From Occultella aeris (lineage in GTDB: Bacteria; Actinomycetota; Actinomycetes; Actinomycetales; Beutenbergiaceae): a stretch of DNA of 64,000 nucleotides. Within the stretch, counting starts at the first letter, position 1, and the number at the start of each line of letters is the position of its first letter. Location of the stretch: NCBI RefSeq assembly GCF_902703175.1, contig NZ_CACRYJ010000036.1, positions 44,802 to 108,801 on the forward strand. Direction: 5' to 3'. Under the pieces are notes generated by a model. The model saw nothing but the letters and a program-made list of their open reading frames with translations, searched no databases and was not told the origin of the DNA. Below are positions 11,155-21,278 of this stretch, piece by piece. A program made the position numbers and the translations under genes.

Positions 11155-12834
11155 TCAGTCGGCGAGCGCCTGGCCCACCACGTCCTTGGCCGCCTGCTGC
11201 ACCTGGGTGAGGTGCTCGGCGGAGACGAACGACTCCGCGTAGATCTTGTAGACGTCCTCGGTACCGGACGGACGGGCCGCGAACCACGCGTCCGCCGTCG
11301 TCACCTTCAGCCCGCCGATCGCGGCGCCGTTGCCGGGCGCGGCCACGAGCCGGTCCGTGATCGGCTGCCCGGCGAGCTCGGTCGCGGACACCGCCTCGGG
11401 GGCGAGCGCACCGAGCTTGGCCTTCTCCTCCCGGGTGGCCGCCGCGTCGACCCGGGCGTACCAGCTCTCCCCGAACTCGGCGACCTGCTCGTCGTGCAGC
11501 TGGCTGGGGGAGCGGCCGGTCACGGCCTGGATCTCGGAGGCGAGCAGAGCGAGCAGGATGCCGTCCTTGTCCGTTGTCCACACGGAGCCGTCCCGGCGCA
11601 GGAACGAGGCACCCGCGGACTCCTCGCCGCCGAAGCCGACGGACCCGTCCAGCAGGCCCGGCACGAACCACTTGAACCCGACCGGCACCTCCATGAGCGC
11701 GCGGCCGAGCCCACCGACGACCCGGTCGATCAGCGCCGACGAGACCAGGGTCTTCCCGACCCCGGTGCTCGGGCCCCAACCGTCCCGGTGTGCGTACAGG
11801 TATGCGATCGCCACGGCCAGGTAGTGGTTCGGGTTCATCAGGCCCGCGTCCGGGGTGACGATGCCGTGCCGGTCGGCGTCCGCGTCGTTGCCGGTCGCGA
11901 TGTCGTACGGGGCGGCCGCACCATCGGCGCGCATCGTGTGCACCAGGGACGCCATCGCCGACGGCGAGGAGCAGTCCATCCGGATCTTGCCGTCCCAGTC
12001 GAGCGTCATGAACGCCCAGCGCGGGTCCACCACCGGGTTCACCACGGTCAGGTCAAGGCTGTGCCGGTCCGCGATCGCGGCCCAGTAGTCCACGGAGGCG
12101 CCGCCGAGCGGGTCCGCTCCGATCCGGATGCCGGCCGAGCGGATGGCGTCCAGGTCCAGGACCGAGTCGAGGTCGTCGACGTAGGTGAGCAGGAAGTCGT
12201 GCTTGTGCACGGTCTCGGAGGAGACGGCGCGCTCGTAGGGCACCCGGGCGATCGCACCGACGCCGGAGCGCAGCAGCTCGTTCGCGCGGCGGGCGATCGC
12301 GCCGGTCGCGTCGGAGTCGGCGGGGCCGCCGTGCGGCGGGTTGTACTTGAAGCCGCCGTCACGCGGGGGGTTGTGCGACGGCGTCACCACGATGCCGTCA
12401 GCGAGTCCCGGCCCGTGGGTGCGGACGCCCTCGGCGGAGCCGGCGCCGTTGTGCCGCAGGATCGAGTGGGAGACGGCGGGCGTCGGGGTGTAGGAGTCGC
12501 GCGCGTCGATGCGCACGTCCACCCCGGCGGCGGCGAGGACCTCGAGAGCGGTCCGGGTGGCGGGCTCCGAGAGGGCGTGGGTGTCCCGGCCCAGGTAGAG
12601 CGGGCCGTCGGTGCCCTGCGCCCTGCGGTACTCGAGGATCGCCTGGGTGATCGCGACGATGTGCGCCTCGTTGAACGCGGTGTCCAGGCTGGACCCTCGA
12701 TGGCCGGACGTCCCGAAGACGACCTGCTGGCTCACCTCGTCCGGGTCCGGGGTCCGGTCGTAGTAGGCGGAGACGACGGCGTCGACGTCGATGAGGTCCT
12801 CGGGTAGGGCGACCTGCCCAGCGCGCTCATGCAT
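11155..12834 (-). CDS. pgm: Phosphoglucomutase (alpha-D-glucose 1,6-bisphosphate dependent)
   Basis: A 559-residue cytoplasmic enzyme that interconverts glucose 1-phosphate and glucose 6-phosphate, linking glycogen and cell-wall sugar synthesis to glycolysis. The N-terminal GTSGHRG motif is at 41-47. The phosphoserine loop TPSHNPP holds the catalytic Ser 153, and the metal loop reads NDADADRHG. The GGEESAG sugar-binding loop and the C-terminal [11 protein letters not shown] phosphate-binding loop are also present. The length matches bacterial Pgm. I chose the ATG at 12834, where the conserved sequence begins. It is divergent from the DUF5926 gene. Confidence 0.93.
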   Translation of the reverse strand: MHERAGQVALPEDLIDVDAVVSAYYDRTPDPDEVSQQVVFGTSGHRGSSLDTAFNEAHIVAITQAILEYRRAQGTDGPLYLGRDTHALSEPATRTALEVLAAAGVDVRIDARDSYTPTPAVSHSILRHNGAGSAEGVRTHGPGLADGIVVTPSHNPPRDGGFKYNPPHGGPADSDATGAIARRANELLRSGVGAIARVPYERAVSSETVHKHDFLLTYVDDLDSVLDLDAIRSAGIRIGADPLGGASVDYWAAIADRHSLDLTVVNPVVDPRWAFMTLDWDGKIRMDCSSPSAMASLVHTMRADGAAAPYDIATGNDADADRHGIVTPDAGLMNPNHYLAVAIAYLYAHRDGWGPSTGVGKTLVSSALIDRVVGGLGRALMEVPVGFKWFVPGLLDGSVGFGGEESAGASFLRRDGSVWTTDKDGILLALLASEIQAVTGRSPSQLHDEQVAEFGESWYARVDAAATREEKAKLGALAPEAVSATELAGQPITDRLVAAPGNGAAIGGLKVTTADAWFAARPSGTEDVYKIYAESFVSAEHLTQVQQAAKDVVGQALAD

Positions 12835-12952
12835 GCCCTTGATCCTGCCACCGCAGGGGCAGGCTGGCGACCGACCGGGTGCATTGCCGGACCGGGGCTC
12901 CGGTCCGGTCGGCGTTCGATCGCCTGCCCCGTCGCTCGGTAGGGTGGCCGCC

Positions 12953-13873
12953 ATGGCCAAACGCAAGAAGTCCGACGGCGTCAACTCCAAGGTCGCGGCT
13001 CGTCGCGCCGCGCGCAAGGCGGCTCAGGCAGCGAACGCCGCAGGCGGCGCGACCGGCGCCGACGACGGTGGCCGGCGCGCGTTCGCCGATCTGCCCGGCG
13101 AGGCCGACTGGGTCGCGATGCGCGAGGTGGTGCCAGCCGCGACGGCGACCGCGCGCACGAACGCCGAGTACGGCTCGAAGGACATCGTGGTCGCCTCACT
13201 GATACCGGGCATGCTCCCGGCGCTGCACCGCACCGACGGCGTGATCATGGTGGCGCTGCAGACTCCGTCCACCAGCGGCGACCCGAGCCGGGACGTCGCC
13301 GCCGCGCTCATCGAGATCCTCGACACCGAGCCCGGCACCAGCCTCGACCACTTCGAGCTGCCCGGCCCGGGGCCCCGCCTGCAGGACGTCCTGGACACCG
13401 ACCACCCGTTCGAGGTCACCGTGCACGAGGGCTTCGACTTCGTGGTGCCGGACGGTGTCGATCCGGAGCCGGAACTCAAGGCAGCGCTGGAGGAGTTCGC
13501 CCAGTTGACCGTGCCCACGGTCAAGGTGCCCGGCGTCGAGGCCGCGTACTGGTGCCGGATGGGCGCCCGGGAGTTCCTGCGCTGGTCGCGGACCGAGGAC
13601 GAGGAGCAGCTGCTCGACGCCCTCGCCCGGTTGCACGCGAAGCGCGAGTCCGGCCTGGACGCCGACGCCCGGTTCATCGGGGCGTTCCGCTCCAGTGGGC
13701 TCGTGGTGCCGGTCTGGGAGCTGGCCCGGGGCACCGAGGCGGAGGAGATCGAGGACCTCCTCGGTCCCTATCAGGAACGGCTCGTCGCGGCGCTCGCGGT
13801 CGGTGAACCGCTGACCGCGGACGAGCGCCGGGCGCGAGCCGGGATCGTGTCCCGGCAGGTGACGCTCCGGTAG
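12953..13873 (+). CDS. DUF5926 family protein
   Basis: A 306-residue protein of an actinobacteria-specific family without assigned function. It starts with a very basic segment ([20 protein letters not shown]) that could bind nucleic acid or be disordered. A globular domain follows that is rich in acidic residues and has no membrane segments. The conserved block includes [25 protein letters not shown] sequence near residue 75. The ATG at 12953 is preceded by a GGTAGGG stretch. The neighbouring glycosyltransferase follows on the same strand after 48 bases. I cannot infer a reaction. Confidence 0.8.
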   Translation: MAKRKKSDGVNSKVAARRAARKAAQAANAAGGATGADDGGRRAFADLPGEADWVAMREVVPAATATARTNAEYGSKDIVVASLIPGMLPALHRTDGVIMVALQTPSTSGDPSRDVAAALIEILDTEPGTSLDHFELPGPGPRLQDVLDTDHPFEVTVHEGFDFVVPDGVDPEPELKAALEEFAQLTVPTVKVPGVEAAYWCRMGAREFLRWSRTEDEEQLLDALARLHAKRESGLDADARFIGAFRSSGLVVPVWELARGTEAEEIEDLLGPYQERLVAALAVGEPLTADERRARAGIVSRQVTLR

Positions 13874-13921
13874 TGGAAGAGTCAATGGGTCTGAACGCTC
13901 CAATCGCGTTAGGGTAAAGAA

Positions 13922-14797
13922 GTGAGCAGCGAGTCAGCCGGGGGCAGTGGTTCCCTACGCGTGATCCGCCGCCGCGCCCCCGAGGGTGCGCGCCATCCCG
14001 TTCCGTCCGCCCCGGACGATCAGCGGGTGGCCGTGGTGATCCCCGCCAAGGACGAGGCCGAGCGGATCGCCGCGACCGTGCGTGCGGTCCGGGCGATCCC
14101 GCACGTGGATCTGGTGCTCGTGGTCGACGACGGCTCCGAGGACGACACCCAGCACCTGGCCCGGGGCGCAGGCGCCGTGGTGGTCCGGCACTCCCACAAC
14201 CGTGGCAAGGCCTCCGCGATGGAGACCGGCGCCGCGGTGGTGGCCATGCGCGACGCCGAGACCGGCCCGGCGCGGCTGCTGCTGTTCGTCGACGCCGACC
14301 TCGGTGCCACCGCCGTCAACGCGGCCCCGCTGGTACCGCCGGTGCTGCACGGCAAGGCGGACATGTCGATCGCCACCCTGCCGAAGCAGGCGGGGGCCGG
14401 CGGCCGGGGCATCGTCACCGGCCTGGCGCGTCGCTCCATCCACGCCGCGACCGGGTGGGCGCCGGCCCAGCCGCTGTCCGGGCAGCGCTGCCTGACCCGG
14501 GCCGCCTTCGACGCGGCCACCCCGCTCGCTCGCGGCTGGGGTGTGGAGACCGGGATGACGATCGACGTGCTGCTGCAGGGCTTCGCCGTGGTGGAGGTGC
14601 CCTGCGACCTGCGGCACCGGGCCTCCGGCAGCGATCTGAAGGGCCAGCTGCACCGGGCGGCGCAATACCGGGACGTGGCGATGGCTGTGGCCGCACGCCG
14701 CTTCCGTCACTACAAGCAGAAGGTCAGCCGGGACGACCCCGGCGAGGTACCCGGACCCTCCGGACAGGCTGGGCAGGCGGAGCCGCCGCAGTTCTGA
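13922..14797 (+). CDS. Family 2 glycosyltransferase
   Basis: A 291-residue GT-A-fold glycosyltransferase. It has the start motif VAVVIPAKDEA near residue 37, VDDGSEDDT at 68-76 and a DAD metal/nucleotide motif at 124-126. There are no membrane helices, so it is a soluble or membrane-associated enzyme that uses an activated sugar. It starts with GTG. Its 3' end overlaps the 3' end of the opposing membrane-protein gene by 74 bases. It resembles dolichol-phosphate-mannose-synthase-like and glucosyl-phosphoglycerate-synthase-like enzymes; the acceptor is not evident. Confidence 0.82.
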   Translation: MSSESAGGSGSLRVIRRRAPEGARHPVPSAPDDQRVAVVIPAKDEAERIAATVRAVRAIPHVDLVLVVDDGSEDDTQHLARGAGAVVVRHSHNRGKASAMETGAAVVAMRDAETGPARLLLFVDADLGATAVNAAPLVPPVLHGKADMSIATLPKQAGAGGRGIVTGLARRSIHAATGWAPAQPLSGQRCLTRAAFDAATPLARGWGVETGMTIDVLLQGFAVVEVPCDLRHRASGSDLKGQLHRAAQYRDVAMAVAARRFRHYKQKVSRDDPGEVPGPSGQAGQAEPPQF

Positions 14798-17207
14798 CCG
14801 GCTCGCCCGGCTCCTGGTTGGCCCGGATCAGGTCGGCCGGCTCAAGGGCGAGCATCCAGGTGGCACACGCGGCGAGCAGCAGCGGCACCGTGACGGACAC
14901 CCCGATCGCCGGGATGGCGATCCCGGAGTCGTTGACCACCAGGCCGAGGCCGAGAGCAACACCGATCGCGATGATGCCCGGCGGCAGCATCGGGGCGTCC
15001 CGGCCCATCCTGGAGATCGGAGTACCGGCGGAGAGCCAGTCGTACCCGCCACCACCGGGTGAGGTGATCGCGCCACGGATCGGCCTTGCCAGCACGAACA
15101 CGACGGTCAGCACGCCGCAGATCGCCAGGATCGTCAGCGGCCGGTTCCCGAACAGGATCGTGATGTTCTGGTCCAGCTTGCGGGCGATCACCGGCCACAG
15201 GCCGCCGTCGAGCACCGTCTGGAAGAACCGGCCCAGGTGGGTGCGGTCATCGGCCGGCCGCAGCCAGTCGATGAACGCGAGGCCGATCGTCGCGGCCGCC
15301 GCCACCGCGAGGACGCCGAGGACCCGCTTCCAGGTGAGCCTGATGCCCGCCGCCATGAGCGCCAGCAGCCCGTACGCAGGCAGCAGCGCCGGCGGCCCGC
15401 CGAAGTCCGCGCCGATCCCCGGGGCGCCGTCGATGGCCGCCGCGAACACCCCGATCGCGAGCACGATCACCCCGGCGAGCTTGCGCCGTCCGGCCCGCAC
15501 CAACGGGTTCGCGATGGCGACCGTGACCAGCAGGGTGGAGACGGTGAACAGCGAGAACGAGGTGTTGTTCATGCCGTAGAACCGGCCGGCCACGAGGGTC
15601 GGCACCCCCATGACGGCGGAGATCTGCAGGGTGGCTCCGGTGACCACGTCCACCGTGAGCACCCCCGCCGTGACCGCGGCGACCCAGGTCGCCGGGCCGA
15701 GGACGCGCCGGCGCCACGGACCCACGAGCGCGATCGCGACGATCAGGGCCACCCAGCCGAGCGTGATCACGGCCAGGCCGAGTGCCGGTGGCGTGCTGCG
15801 CCACCACGGCAGCAGATTCGCCAGGAACGACGAGACCGGGAGCGCGCCGATGGACAGCGCCACCACCCGGAGCAGCCGGAGCACCCCGGACCGGGCGACC
15901 ACGAGGTTCTCGTCCGGCCGGCCGCGCCGGCGTGGGAAGCGCCGGGCCAGGAACGCGCGGATCCGGGTCGCGGCCGGCCGCTTGAGGCCGAGCGCCACGG
16001 CGGCGAACAGGGCCAGGTTGAGGATCACGAGGATGAGGTAGTAGCTGGCCACCAGCGGGCGGACGGCCTGCGCGTGCAGCTCGTCGTCGAGCAGGACCTC
16101 GATGCGCTGCGCGGCTGTGCTCGAGTCGGGCAGCGCCCGCGCCGGTGCGCCGATGGTGACGCCGCTGGGGATCGCGGCGGTGATGCCCAGCAGCCCGGTG
16201 ATCGTGGCCTGCTGGTCGGTGGCGAGCACGTAGCCGTCCTGACGGGTGGAGGAGGACGTGAGCAGCGCCGGCTCCTGGTCCGCGCCGCTGATCGCCAGCA
16301 CCCGCAGCCCCGGGCCGGACCCGGAGTCGGAGATCCCGGACAGGACGATCACCGGGTCGGTCCCGGAGTCCCGGATCCCTTGGATGATCGCGGCCACGTG
16401 CTCGTCCGCGACCTGGACCTGGTTGTCGTGGTACTGCTGGGTGGTGACCGGGCCGGGTGCGTCCTGGACCTCGCCGGCGTCGATGACCACCAGCCGGGAC
16501 CGCTCGAGGGCGATGGTGGTCTGGACGGTCCACTCCTGCGCGCCGGTGGGCCGGCGCATGTGATCGGCGGTCTGGCCGGCCGCGTCGGCGAGGGCGATCG
16601 CGGCGCCCGGGCCTATGCTCGTCGCCGGGGTCTGGGTGCCTACCGTCGCGTCTCCGAGCAGTCCGAGCCGGGCGTCGAAGTTCTCCTCGGCGGCCGCGGC
16701 CTGGTAGTCGGCCCAGCCCGGCACCGACCCGTCCGGGTCGGGTTCGAGCAGGTCCCGGCACGGTCCGGAGGTGTCCGCGGCTCGGGTGCCGGCCGAGATC
16801 GCGAGCCAGCCGTCCGCCGGGCAGGAGCTGGTTCGCACGCTTCGGACCACGAGCGAGCCGACCGAGTCCTGGGACAGCGACCACAGGGCAGGGGTCATCG
16901 GGGTCACGTCCGCCCAGGCCAGACCGGCCACCCCGATCACCACGACGGGCCGGTCGGGGTCGACGTCCCGCGGCTGCCCGCCCGCCAGCGACGGCTCGAC
17001 CGCCCCGGTGACCCCTCCGGAGGCTGCCGCGACCCGCGATGGCGACGCTGCGCCGTCGGGCGTTGCGCCCGCGACCGACGGTGGGGTGAGCATGAGCAGC
17101 ACCACGGCGGACAGCGCCACCACCAGGGCGCGCCATAGGCGCGCCACGGTGCGGGCGCTCGGTGCCCGCGTCGTCGCGGCGGCCGGGTTCGGAGTGCTCG
17201 AGGTCAT
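14724..17207 (-). CDS. Large membrane protein with alkaline-phosphatase-like extracellular domain
   Basis: An 827-residue protein. It has an N-terminal membrane segment at about residues 25-48. An extracytoplasmic region of about 300 residues follows, beginning VVVIGVAGLAWADVTP and including an LSGISDSG motif. This layout is reminiscent of alkaline-phosphatase-fold domains, although the usual metal-ligand pattern is not obvious. A large block of ten or more membrane helices makes up the C-terminal half. The protein is common in actinobacteria but uncharacterised. Its 3' end overlaps the glycosyltransferase gene on the opposite strand. It may act in envelope polymer synthesis or export; this is inference from architecture and neighbour. 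Confidence 0.7.
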   Translation of the reverse strand: MTSSTPNPAAATTRAPSARTVARLWRALVVALSAVVLLMLTPPSVAGATPDGAASPSRVAAASGGVTGAVEPSLAGGQPRDVDPDRPVVVIGVAGLAWADVTPMTPALWSLSQDSVGSLVVRSVRTSSCPADGWLAISAGTRAADTSGPCRDLLEPDPDGSVPGWADYQAAAAEENFDARLGLLGDATVGTQTPATSIGPGAAIALADAAGQTADHMRRPTGAQEWTVQTTIALERSRLVVIDAGEVQDAPGPVTTQQYHDNQVQVADEHVAAIIQGIRDSGTDPVIVLSGISDSGSGPGLRVLAISGADQEPALLTSSSTRQDGYVLATDQQATITGLLGITAAIPSGVTIGAPARALPDSSTAAQRIEVLLDDELHAQAVRPLVASYYLILVILNLALFAAVALGLKRPAATRIRAFLARRFPRRRGRPDENLVVARSGVLRLLRVVALSIGALPVSSFLANLLPWWRSTPPALGLAVITLGWVALIVAIALVGPWRRRVLGPATWVAAVTAGVLTVDVVTGATLQISAVMGVPTLVAGRFYGMNNTSFSLFTVSTLLVTVAIANPLVRAGRRKLAGVIVLAIGVFAAAIDGAPGIGADFGGPPALLPAYGLLALMAAGIRLTWKRVLGVLAVAAAATIGLAFIDWLRPADDRTHLGRFFQTVLDGGLWPVIARKLDQNITILFGNRPLTILAICGVLTVVFVLARPIRGAITSPGGGGYDWLSAGTPISRMGRDAPMLPPGIIAIGVALGLGLVVNDSGIAIPAIGVSVTVPLLLAACATWMLALEPADLIRANQEPGEPVRTAAAPPAQPVRRVRVPRRGRPG

Positions 17208-17400
17208 CGAGGCTCAGCGTAGAGGCGCGATGCGGAGGAATCGTGCCCTGGTGCGGGGGATTCGTGCCGCCGGACCATCAGGAGCGTCCGTTCGGCACGG
17301 GTGTGATTGCGCTCTCGGCGATCCGTGGACATCGGCTCTAGCGCGCGTGGGAGCCGTCCGGTACTGTTGCGGCTTGAGGTTGCAGTGCATCGCACGTCTT

Positions 17401-17435
17401 GACGTCGACCTTCGCAGGTCGGCGTCGTTCTTCTT
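17401..17435 (+). promoter_or_regulatory. Hairpin followed by T-rich stretch in the csp leader
   Basis: GACGTCGACCT (17401-17411) pairs with AGGTCGGCGTC (17416-17426), an 11-bp stem with one G-T pair and a four-base loop. GTTCTTCTT follows directly. The shape is that of an intrinsic terminator, yet it lies about 80 bases upstream of the cold-shock gene. It could attenuate transcription, act as a cold-sensitive leader, or end an upstream transcript. Confidence 0.5.
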
Positions 17436-17513
17436 ACCGGAGAGTGACGAACGACACCGTGGCCGCGGGCTCGACAAGCGGGCCCGCGACAACACTCCCG
17501 AAGGAGAACAATT

Positions 17514-17717
17514 ATGACTACCGGAATCGTGAAGTGGTTCAACGCCGAGAAGGGCTTCGGCTTCATCGCCCCCGAGGATGGCAGCGCCGACGTGTTCGCG
17601 CACTACTCCGCCATCGCCACGAGCGGCTACCGCACGCTCGAGGAGAACCAGCGTGTCGAGTTCGAGGTGACGCAGGGCCCCAAGGGTCCCCAGGCCTCGG
17701 ACATCCGTCCCGTCTGA
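17514..17717 (+). CDS. Cold-shock protein (CspA family)
   Basis: A 67-residue single cold-shock domain, a nucleic-acid chaperone that binds single-stranded RNA and DNA. RNP1 is KGFGFI at 13-18, and the RNP2-type DVFAHY is at 26-31. The length is typical of CspA. The ATG has a very good AAGGAG site at 17501-17506. A long untranslated leader with a hairpin precedes it, a feature shared with cold-regulated csp genes. A strong bidirectional hairpin follows the gene. Confidence 0.95.
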   Translation: MTTGIVKWFNAEKGFGFIAPEDGSADVFAHYSAIATSGYRTLEENQRVEFEVTQGPKGPQASDIRPV

Positions 17718-17758
17718 GTCTGACTCGCGGGGCCGTCTGAGCCCCCCGTTCGAACTCT

Positions 17759-17796
17759 GCGAAGCGCACCATCCCCTCGGGGGTGGTGCGCTTCGC
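17759..17796. terminator. Bidirectional terminator after the csp gene
   Basis: The arms 17759-17776 and 17780-17796 form a 17-bp stem with one bulged base and a three-base loop. It lies between the convergent csp and lipid-kinase-like genes. Confidence 0.75.
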
Positions 17797-17834
17797 GCAT
17801 TCCGGGTCCGGAACCCGCGCGCGCCCGGCATGGC

Positions 17835-19043
17835 TCAATTCGAGGGCGCGGCGTTCGGGGCCGACGTGGCACCCGAACCGGACTCCTCGACATTGTTCGT
17901 GCGGACGTACAGCCCGGCCGGCTCCACGCGCACCCGCAGCCCGACCGCCTCACCGATGAGATCGCCGTCGACCTGGACATGCGCGGGCTCCTCGATGAGG
18001 ACCCGGACCTGCTTGCCGCGCCAGAACTCGATCGTGCTCGGACTGTTCGGCAGTTGCCGGCGGATCCCGAGGCCCTGCCCGACGACCTGCCCGAACAGCG
18101 AGGCCCAGCCGAACAGCCCGCCCCGCGTGTCCAGGGCCGCGATGTCGAGCCAGCCGTCGTTGATCTGCGCGTCGGGCAGCAGCACGATCCCGCCGGGCAG
18201 GCGGCCACAGTTCGCGAACAGCAGGCTCCGCAGTCGCAGGTGCTGACCCGGTTCCTCGTCCACGGACATCCGGAGCCGGACCTTGCGCCCGTGCAGGTGG
18301 CGGGCGCCGGCCAGGAAGTATGCGAACCAACCCACCCGGGCCTTCAGCTCGTCGCCCGCCCCGGCCACCATCGCCGCGTCGAAGCCGACGCCCGCCATCA
18401 CCAGGAACAGGTGCTCGTCCTCCCCGGGGTCCAGCGCCGTGTCGATCGCAGCATCAGAGTCGGCTCCGGGTTCGTCGTCCTCACGGGCCGGGCGCAGCCG
18501 ATCCGGCCGGACCCAGCCGATGTCGATCGGGTGGTCGGTGCCGGTCAGCGCGGTGCGGATCAGGCTGCGGGCGCCGTCGACCGGCAGGTCCAGGTTGCGG
18601 GCGAGCAGGTTCCCGGTGCCCAGCGGCAGCAGCCCCATCGGCGTGCTGGTGCCGACCAGGGCCATCGCCACCGAGCGCACGGTGCCGTCGCCACCGGCAG
18701 CCACCACCACCGAGGCCCCGGCGGCGAGCGCCCGCCGCGCCTGACCGAGACCTGGGTCGGCCACGGTCGTCTCGTACCAGAGGGGTTCGGGCAGGCCGGC
18801 CTCGGCGCAGACCTGTTCGACGGCGGTGCGCAGCTTGCGAGGATCGGTCACCTTGATCGGGTTCACCACGAAGGCGGGCGGCCCGGTGGGCGCTGTGGAT
18901 CCAGCGGGTTCGGTGCTGCCCGTGCCGAGGGAGGGCACGCGCTGGCTGCGTTCGGAGATGCGGCGCAGCAGCACCAGGCCGACCACCACCGCCGCGACCG
19001 CCAGGACGAGCGCGACGACGCTCACCACCTGTTCCCACGTCAT
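17835..19043 (-). CDS. Diacylglycerol/sphingosine kinase-like protein
   Basis: A 402-residue protein with one N-terminal membrane helix (about residues 6-26) and a DAGK catalytic domain. The nucleotide-binding GGDGT is at 117-121, and GTGNLLARN starts at 142. The C-terminal beta-sandwich contains QINDGWLD. It probably phosphorylates a lipid such as diacylglycerol at the inner membrane face. The exact lipid cannot be deduced. I chose the ATG at 19043, where the helix begins. Longer in-frame sequence would overlap serS on the other strand. Confidence 0.85.
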   Translation of the reverse strand: MTWEQVVSVVALVLAVAAVVVGLVLLRRISERSQRVPSLGTGSTEPAGSTAPTGPPAFVVNPIKVTDPRKLRTAVEQVCAEAGLPEPLWYETTVADPGLGQARRALAAGASVVVAAGGDGTVRSVAMALVGTSTPMGLLPLGTGNLLARNLDLPVDGARSLIRTALTGTDHPIDIGWVRPDRLRPAREDDEPGADSDAAIDTALDPGEDEHLFLVMAGVGFDAAMVAGAGDELKARVGWFAYFLAGARHLHGRKVRLRMSVDEEPGQHLRLRSLLFANCGRLPGGIVLLPDAQINDGWLDIAALDTRGGLFGWASLFGQVVGQGLGIRRQLPNSPSTIEFWRGKQVRVLIEEPAHVQVDGDLIGEAVGLRVRVEPAGLYVRTNNVEESGSGATSAPNAAPSN

Positions 19044-19125
19044 GGCTGCACGGTAGCCCCGACCACGCCGGCCGGGCCGATCCGCCCCGCACACGCCGGT
19101 GCTCGGGACCGATACGCTCGTGCGT

Positions 19126-20415
19126 GTGATTGATCTGAAGAGCCTGCGCGAGGATCCGGACGTTGCACGAGCGAGCCAGCGGGCCCGTGGAGAGTCCCCC
19201 GCGCTGGTCGACAAGGTCCTCGATGCCGATGCCAGGCGGCGCTCACTGCTCACCGAGTTCGAGCGGCTGCGCGCGGACCAGAAGGAGGTCTCCCGCTCTG
19301 TCGGCAAGGCCACGCCCGAGGAACGCCCGACGATCCTGACGAAGGCGAAGGAGCTCTCCGACCACGTCAAAGCGGCCGAGGCGGACGCCGACCGTGCTCG
19401 TGACGACCTGGACCGGCTGCTTGCCGGCTTCCCGAACATCGTGCTCGACGGCGTGCCGGCCGGCGGCGAGGACGACTACGTGGTGCTGCGCACCGAGGGC
19501 GCCCCGCGCGACTTCGCCGCGGAGGGTTTCACCCCGCGTGACCACCTGGAGATCGGCGAGCTGCTCGCCGCGATCGACACCGAGCGCGGCGCCAAGGTAT
19601 CCGGGGCCCGGTTCTACTACCTCACCGGCATCGGCGCCCGCCTCGAGCTGGCCCTGCTGAACGCCGCGATCGACAAGGCCGTGGGTGCGGGCTTCACCCC
19701 GATGATCACGCCCACCCTGGTCAAGCCGGAGATCATGGCCGGCACCGGGTTCCTCGGCGCGCACGCGGACGAGATCTACCGACTCGAGGCGGACGACCTG
19801 TACCTGGTGGGCACCTCTGAGGTTGCCCTGGCCGGTTACCACTCCGGCGAGATTCTCGATCTGAGTGCTGGTCCGAAGCGGTACGCCGGCTGGTCCGCGT
19901 GCTACCGCCGGGAGGCCGGCTCCTACGGTAAGGACACCCGCGGCATCATCCGGGTGCACCAGTTCCACAAGGTCGAGATGTTCTCCTACGTGCCGGTCGA
20001 GGAGGCCGAGGCCGAGCACGCCCGCCTGCTCGCCTGGGAGGAGGAGATGCTGGCCGCCGCAGGCCTGCCCTATCGGGTCATCGACACCGCCGCGGGGGAC
20101 CTCGGCACCAGCGCCGCCCGCAAGTTCGACTGCGAGGCCTGGCTGCCCACCCAGGGCCGCTACCTGGAGCTGACCTCCACCTCGAACTGCACCACGTTCC
20201 AGGCCCGCCGCCTCGGCATCCGCGAGCGGACGCCGTCGGGCCAGACGCGCCCGGTCGCGACGCTGAACGGGACCCTCGCGACCACCCGCTGGATCGTCGC
20301 GATCCTGGAGAACCACCAGCTGCCGGACGGCTCGGTGCGGGTGCCGGAGGGCTTGCGCGGCTACCTCGGCGGGCTCGAGGTGCTCGAGCCGGCCGGCGGA
20401 TCGGCCACCGCATGA
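19126..20415 (+). CDS. serS: Seryl-tRNA synthetase
   Basis: A 429-residue class II aminoacyl-tRNA synthetase that charges tRNA-Ser. The N-terminal hundred residues form the long helical arm that grips the variable loop of tRNA-Ser. Motif 2 is seen as [14 protein letters not shown], and motif 3 in the C-terminal [10 protein letters not shown] region. [11 protein letters not shown] matches the serine-specific core. It starts with GTG ([10 protein letters not shown]), which fits family alignments. The last four bases overlap the next HAD gene. Confidence 0.96.
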   Translation: MIDLKSLREDPDVARASQRARGESPALVDKVLDADARRRSLLTEFERLRADQKEVSRSVGKATPEERPTILTKAKELSDHVKAAEADADRARDDLDRLLAGFPNIVLDGVPAGGEDDYVVLRTEGAPRDFAAEGFTPRDHLEIGELLAAIDTERGAKVSGARFYYLTGIGARLELALLNAAIDKAVGAGFTPMITPTLVKPEIMAGTGFLGAHADEIYRLEADDLYLVGTSEVALAGYHSGEILDLSAGPKRYAGWSACYRREAGSYGKDTRGIIRVHQFHKVEMFSYVPVEEAEAEHARLLAWEEEMLAAAGLPYRVIDTAAGDLGTSAARKFDCEAWLPTQGRYLELTSTSNCTTFQARRLGIRERTPSGQTRPVATLNGTLATTRWIVAILENHQLPDGSVRVPEGLRGYLGGLEVLEPAGGSATA

Positions 20416-21263
20416 GCGTCGCGTTCACGCCGGAGGCGATCGCGGACCTGAGTCCTGGGCCACAGCTGCTGGTCGCCCTGGACATCGACGGCACCATCCT
20501 CGGTCACGACGGCACGATGTCCGACGGCGTCGTCGAGGCGGTCGCCGACCTCGCCGCGAGCGGCACGCACGTCGTGCTCGCGACCGGCCGGTCGCTGCAG
20601 GCCGTCACCCCGGTGCTCGCGCACCTGGGCCTGGGGACGGGGTGGGCGGTCTGCTCCAACGGCGCCGTCACCATCCGGCTGGACCCGGAGCTGGAGGGTG
20701 GCTACGAGATCAACGACGTCGCCACCTTCGACCCCGAGCCGACCCTGCGCCTGTTGCGCGAGCACGCACCGGACGTGCTGTTCGCCGTCGAGGACCTCGG
20801 CCGCGGGTTCAAGGTGACCGCGCCGTTCCCGATGGGCGAGCTGACGGGGGAGGTGCGCGTCGTCGACTTCGAGGAGTTGTGCGCGGCGCCGGCCTCCCGG
20901 CTCACGCTGCGCGCCCCCGACCTGGACGCGGACGACTTCCATGACCTCGTCGAGCGCAGCGGCCTGCACGGGGTGAGCTACGCCGTCGGCTGGACGGCGT
21001 GGCTGGACATCGCGCCGGAGGGCATCTCCAAGGCGAGCGCGCTCGACGTGGTGCGTCAGCGCCTCGAGGTGCCGGCGGGATCCACCCTGGCCGCGGGGGA
21101 CGGGCGCAACGACATCGAGATGCTCGGCTGGGCCGGCGTCGGGGTCGCCATGGGCGGCGCCGACGCGGACACGCTGGCCGCGGCGGACGTGCATACCGGA
21201 CCGGTCGAGGAGGACGGGCTGGTGCCGATCCTGCGGGCCGTTCTGCACGGGGACGGCGTTTAG
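20412..21263 (+). CDS. HAD-family hydrolase (Cof-like)
   Basis: A 283-residue phosphatase with DIDGT at 24-28, a C2-type cap domain in the middle, and the terminal [12 protein letters not shown] motif that binds Mg. This Cof/YbiV-like group acts on sugar phosphates or cofactors. The ATG overlaps the serS stop (ATGA), so it is translationally coupled to serS. Fifteen bases separate it from the LacI-type regulator. Confidence 0.87.
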   Translation: MSVAFTPEAIADLSPGPQLLVALDIDGTILGHDGTMSDGVVEAVADLAASGTHVVLATGRSLQAVTPVLAHLGLGTGWAVCSNGAVTIRLDPELEGGYEINDVATFDPEPTLRLLREHAPDVLFAVEDLGRGFKVTAPFPMGELTGEVRVVDFEELCAAPASRLTLRAPDLDADDFHDLVERSGLHGVSYAVGWTAWLDIAPEGISKASALDVVRQRLEVPAGSTLAAGDGRNDIEMLGWAGVGVAMGGADADTLAAADVHTGPVEEDGLVPILRAVLHGDGV

Positions 21264-21278
21264 GGCACACTCCGATCC

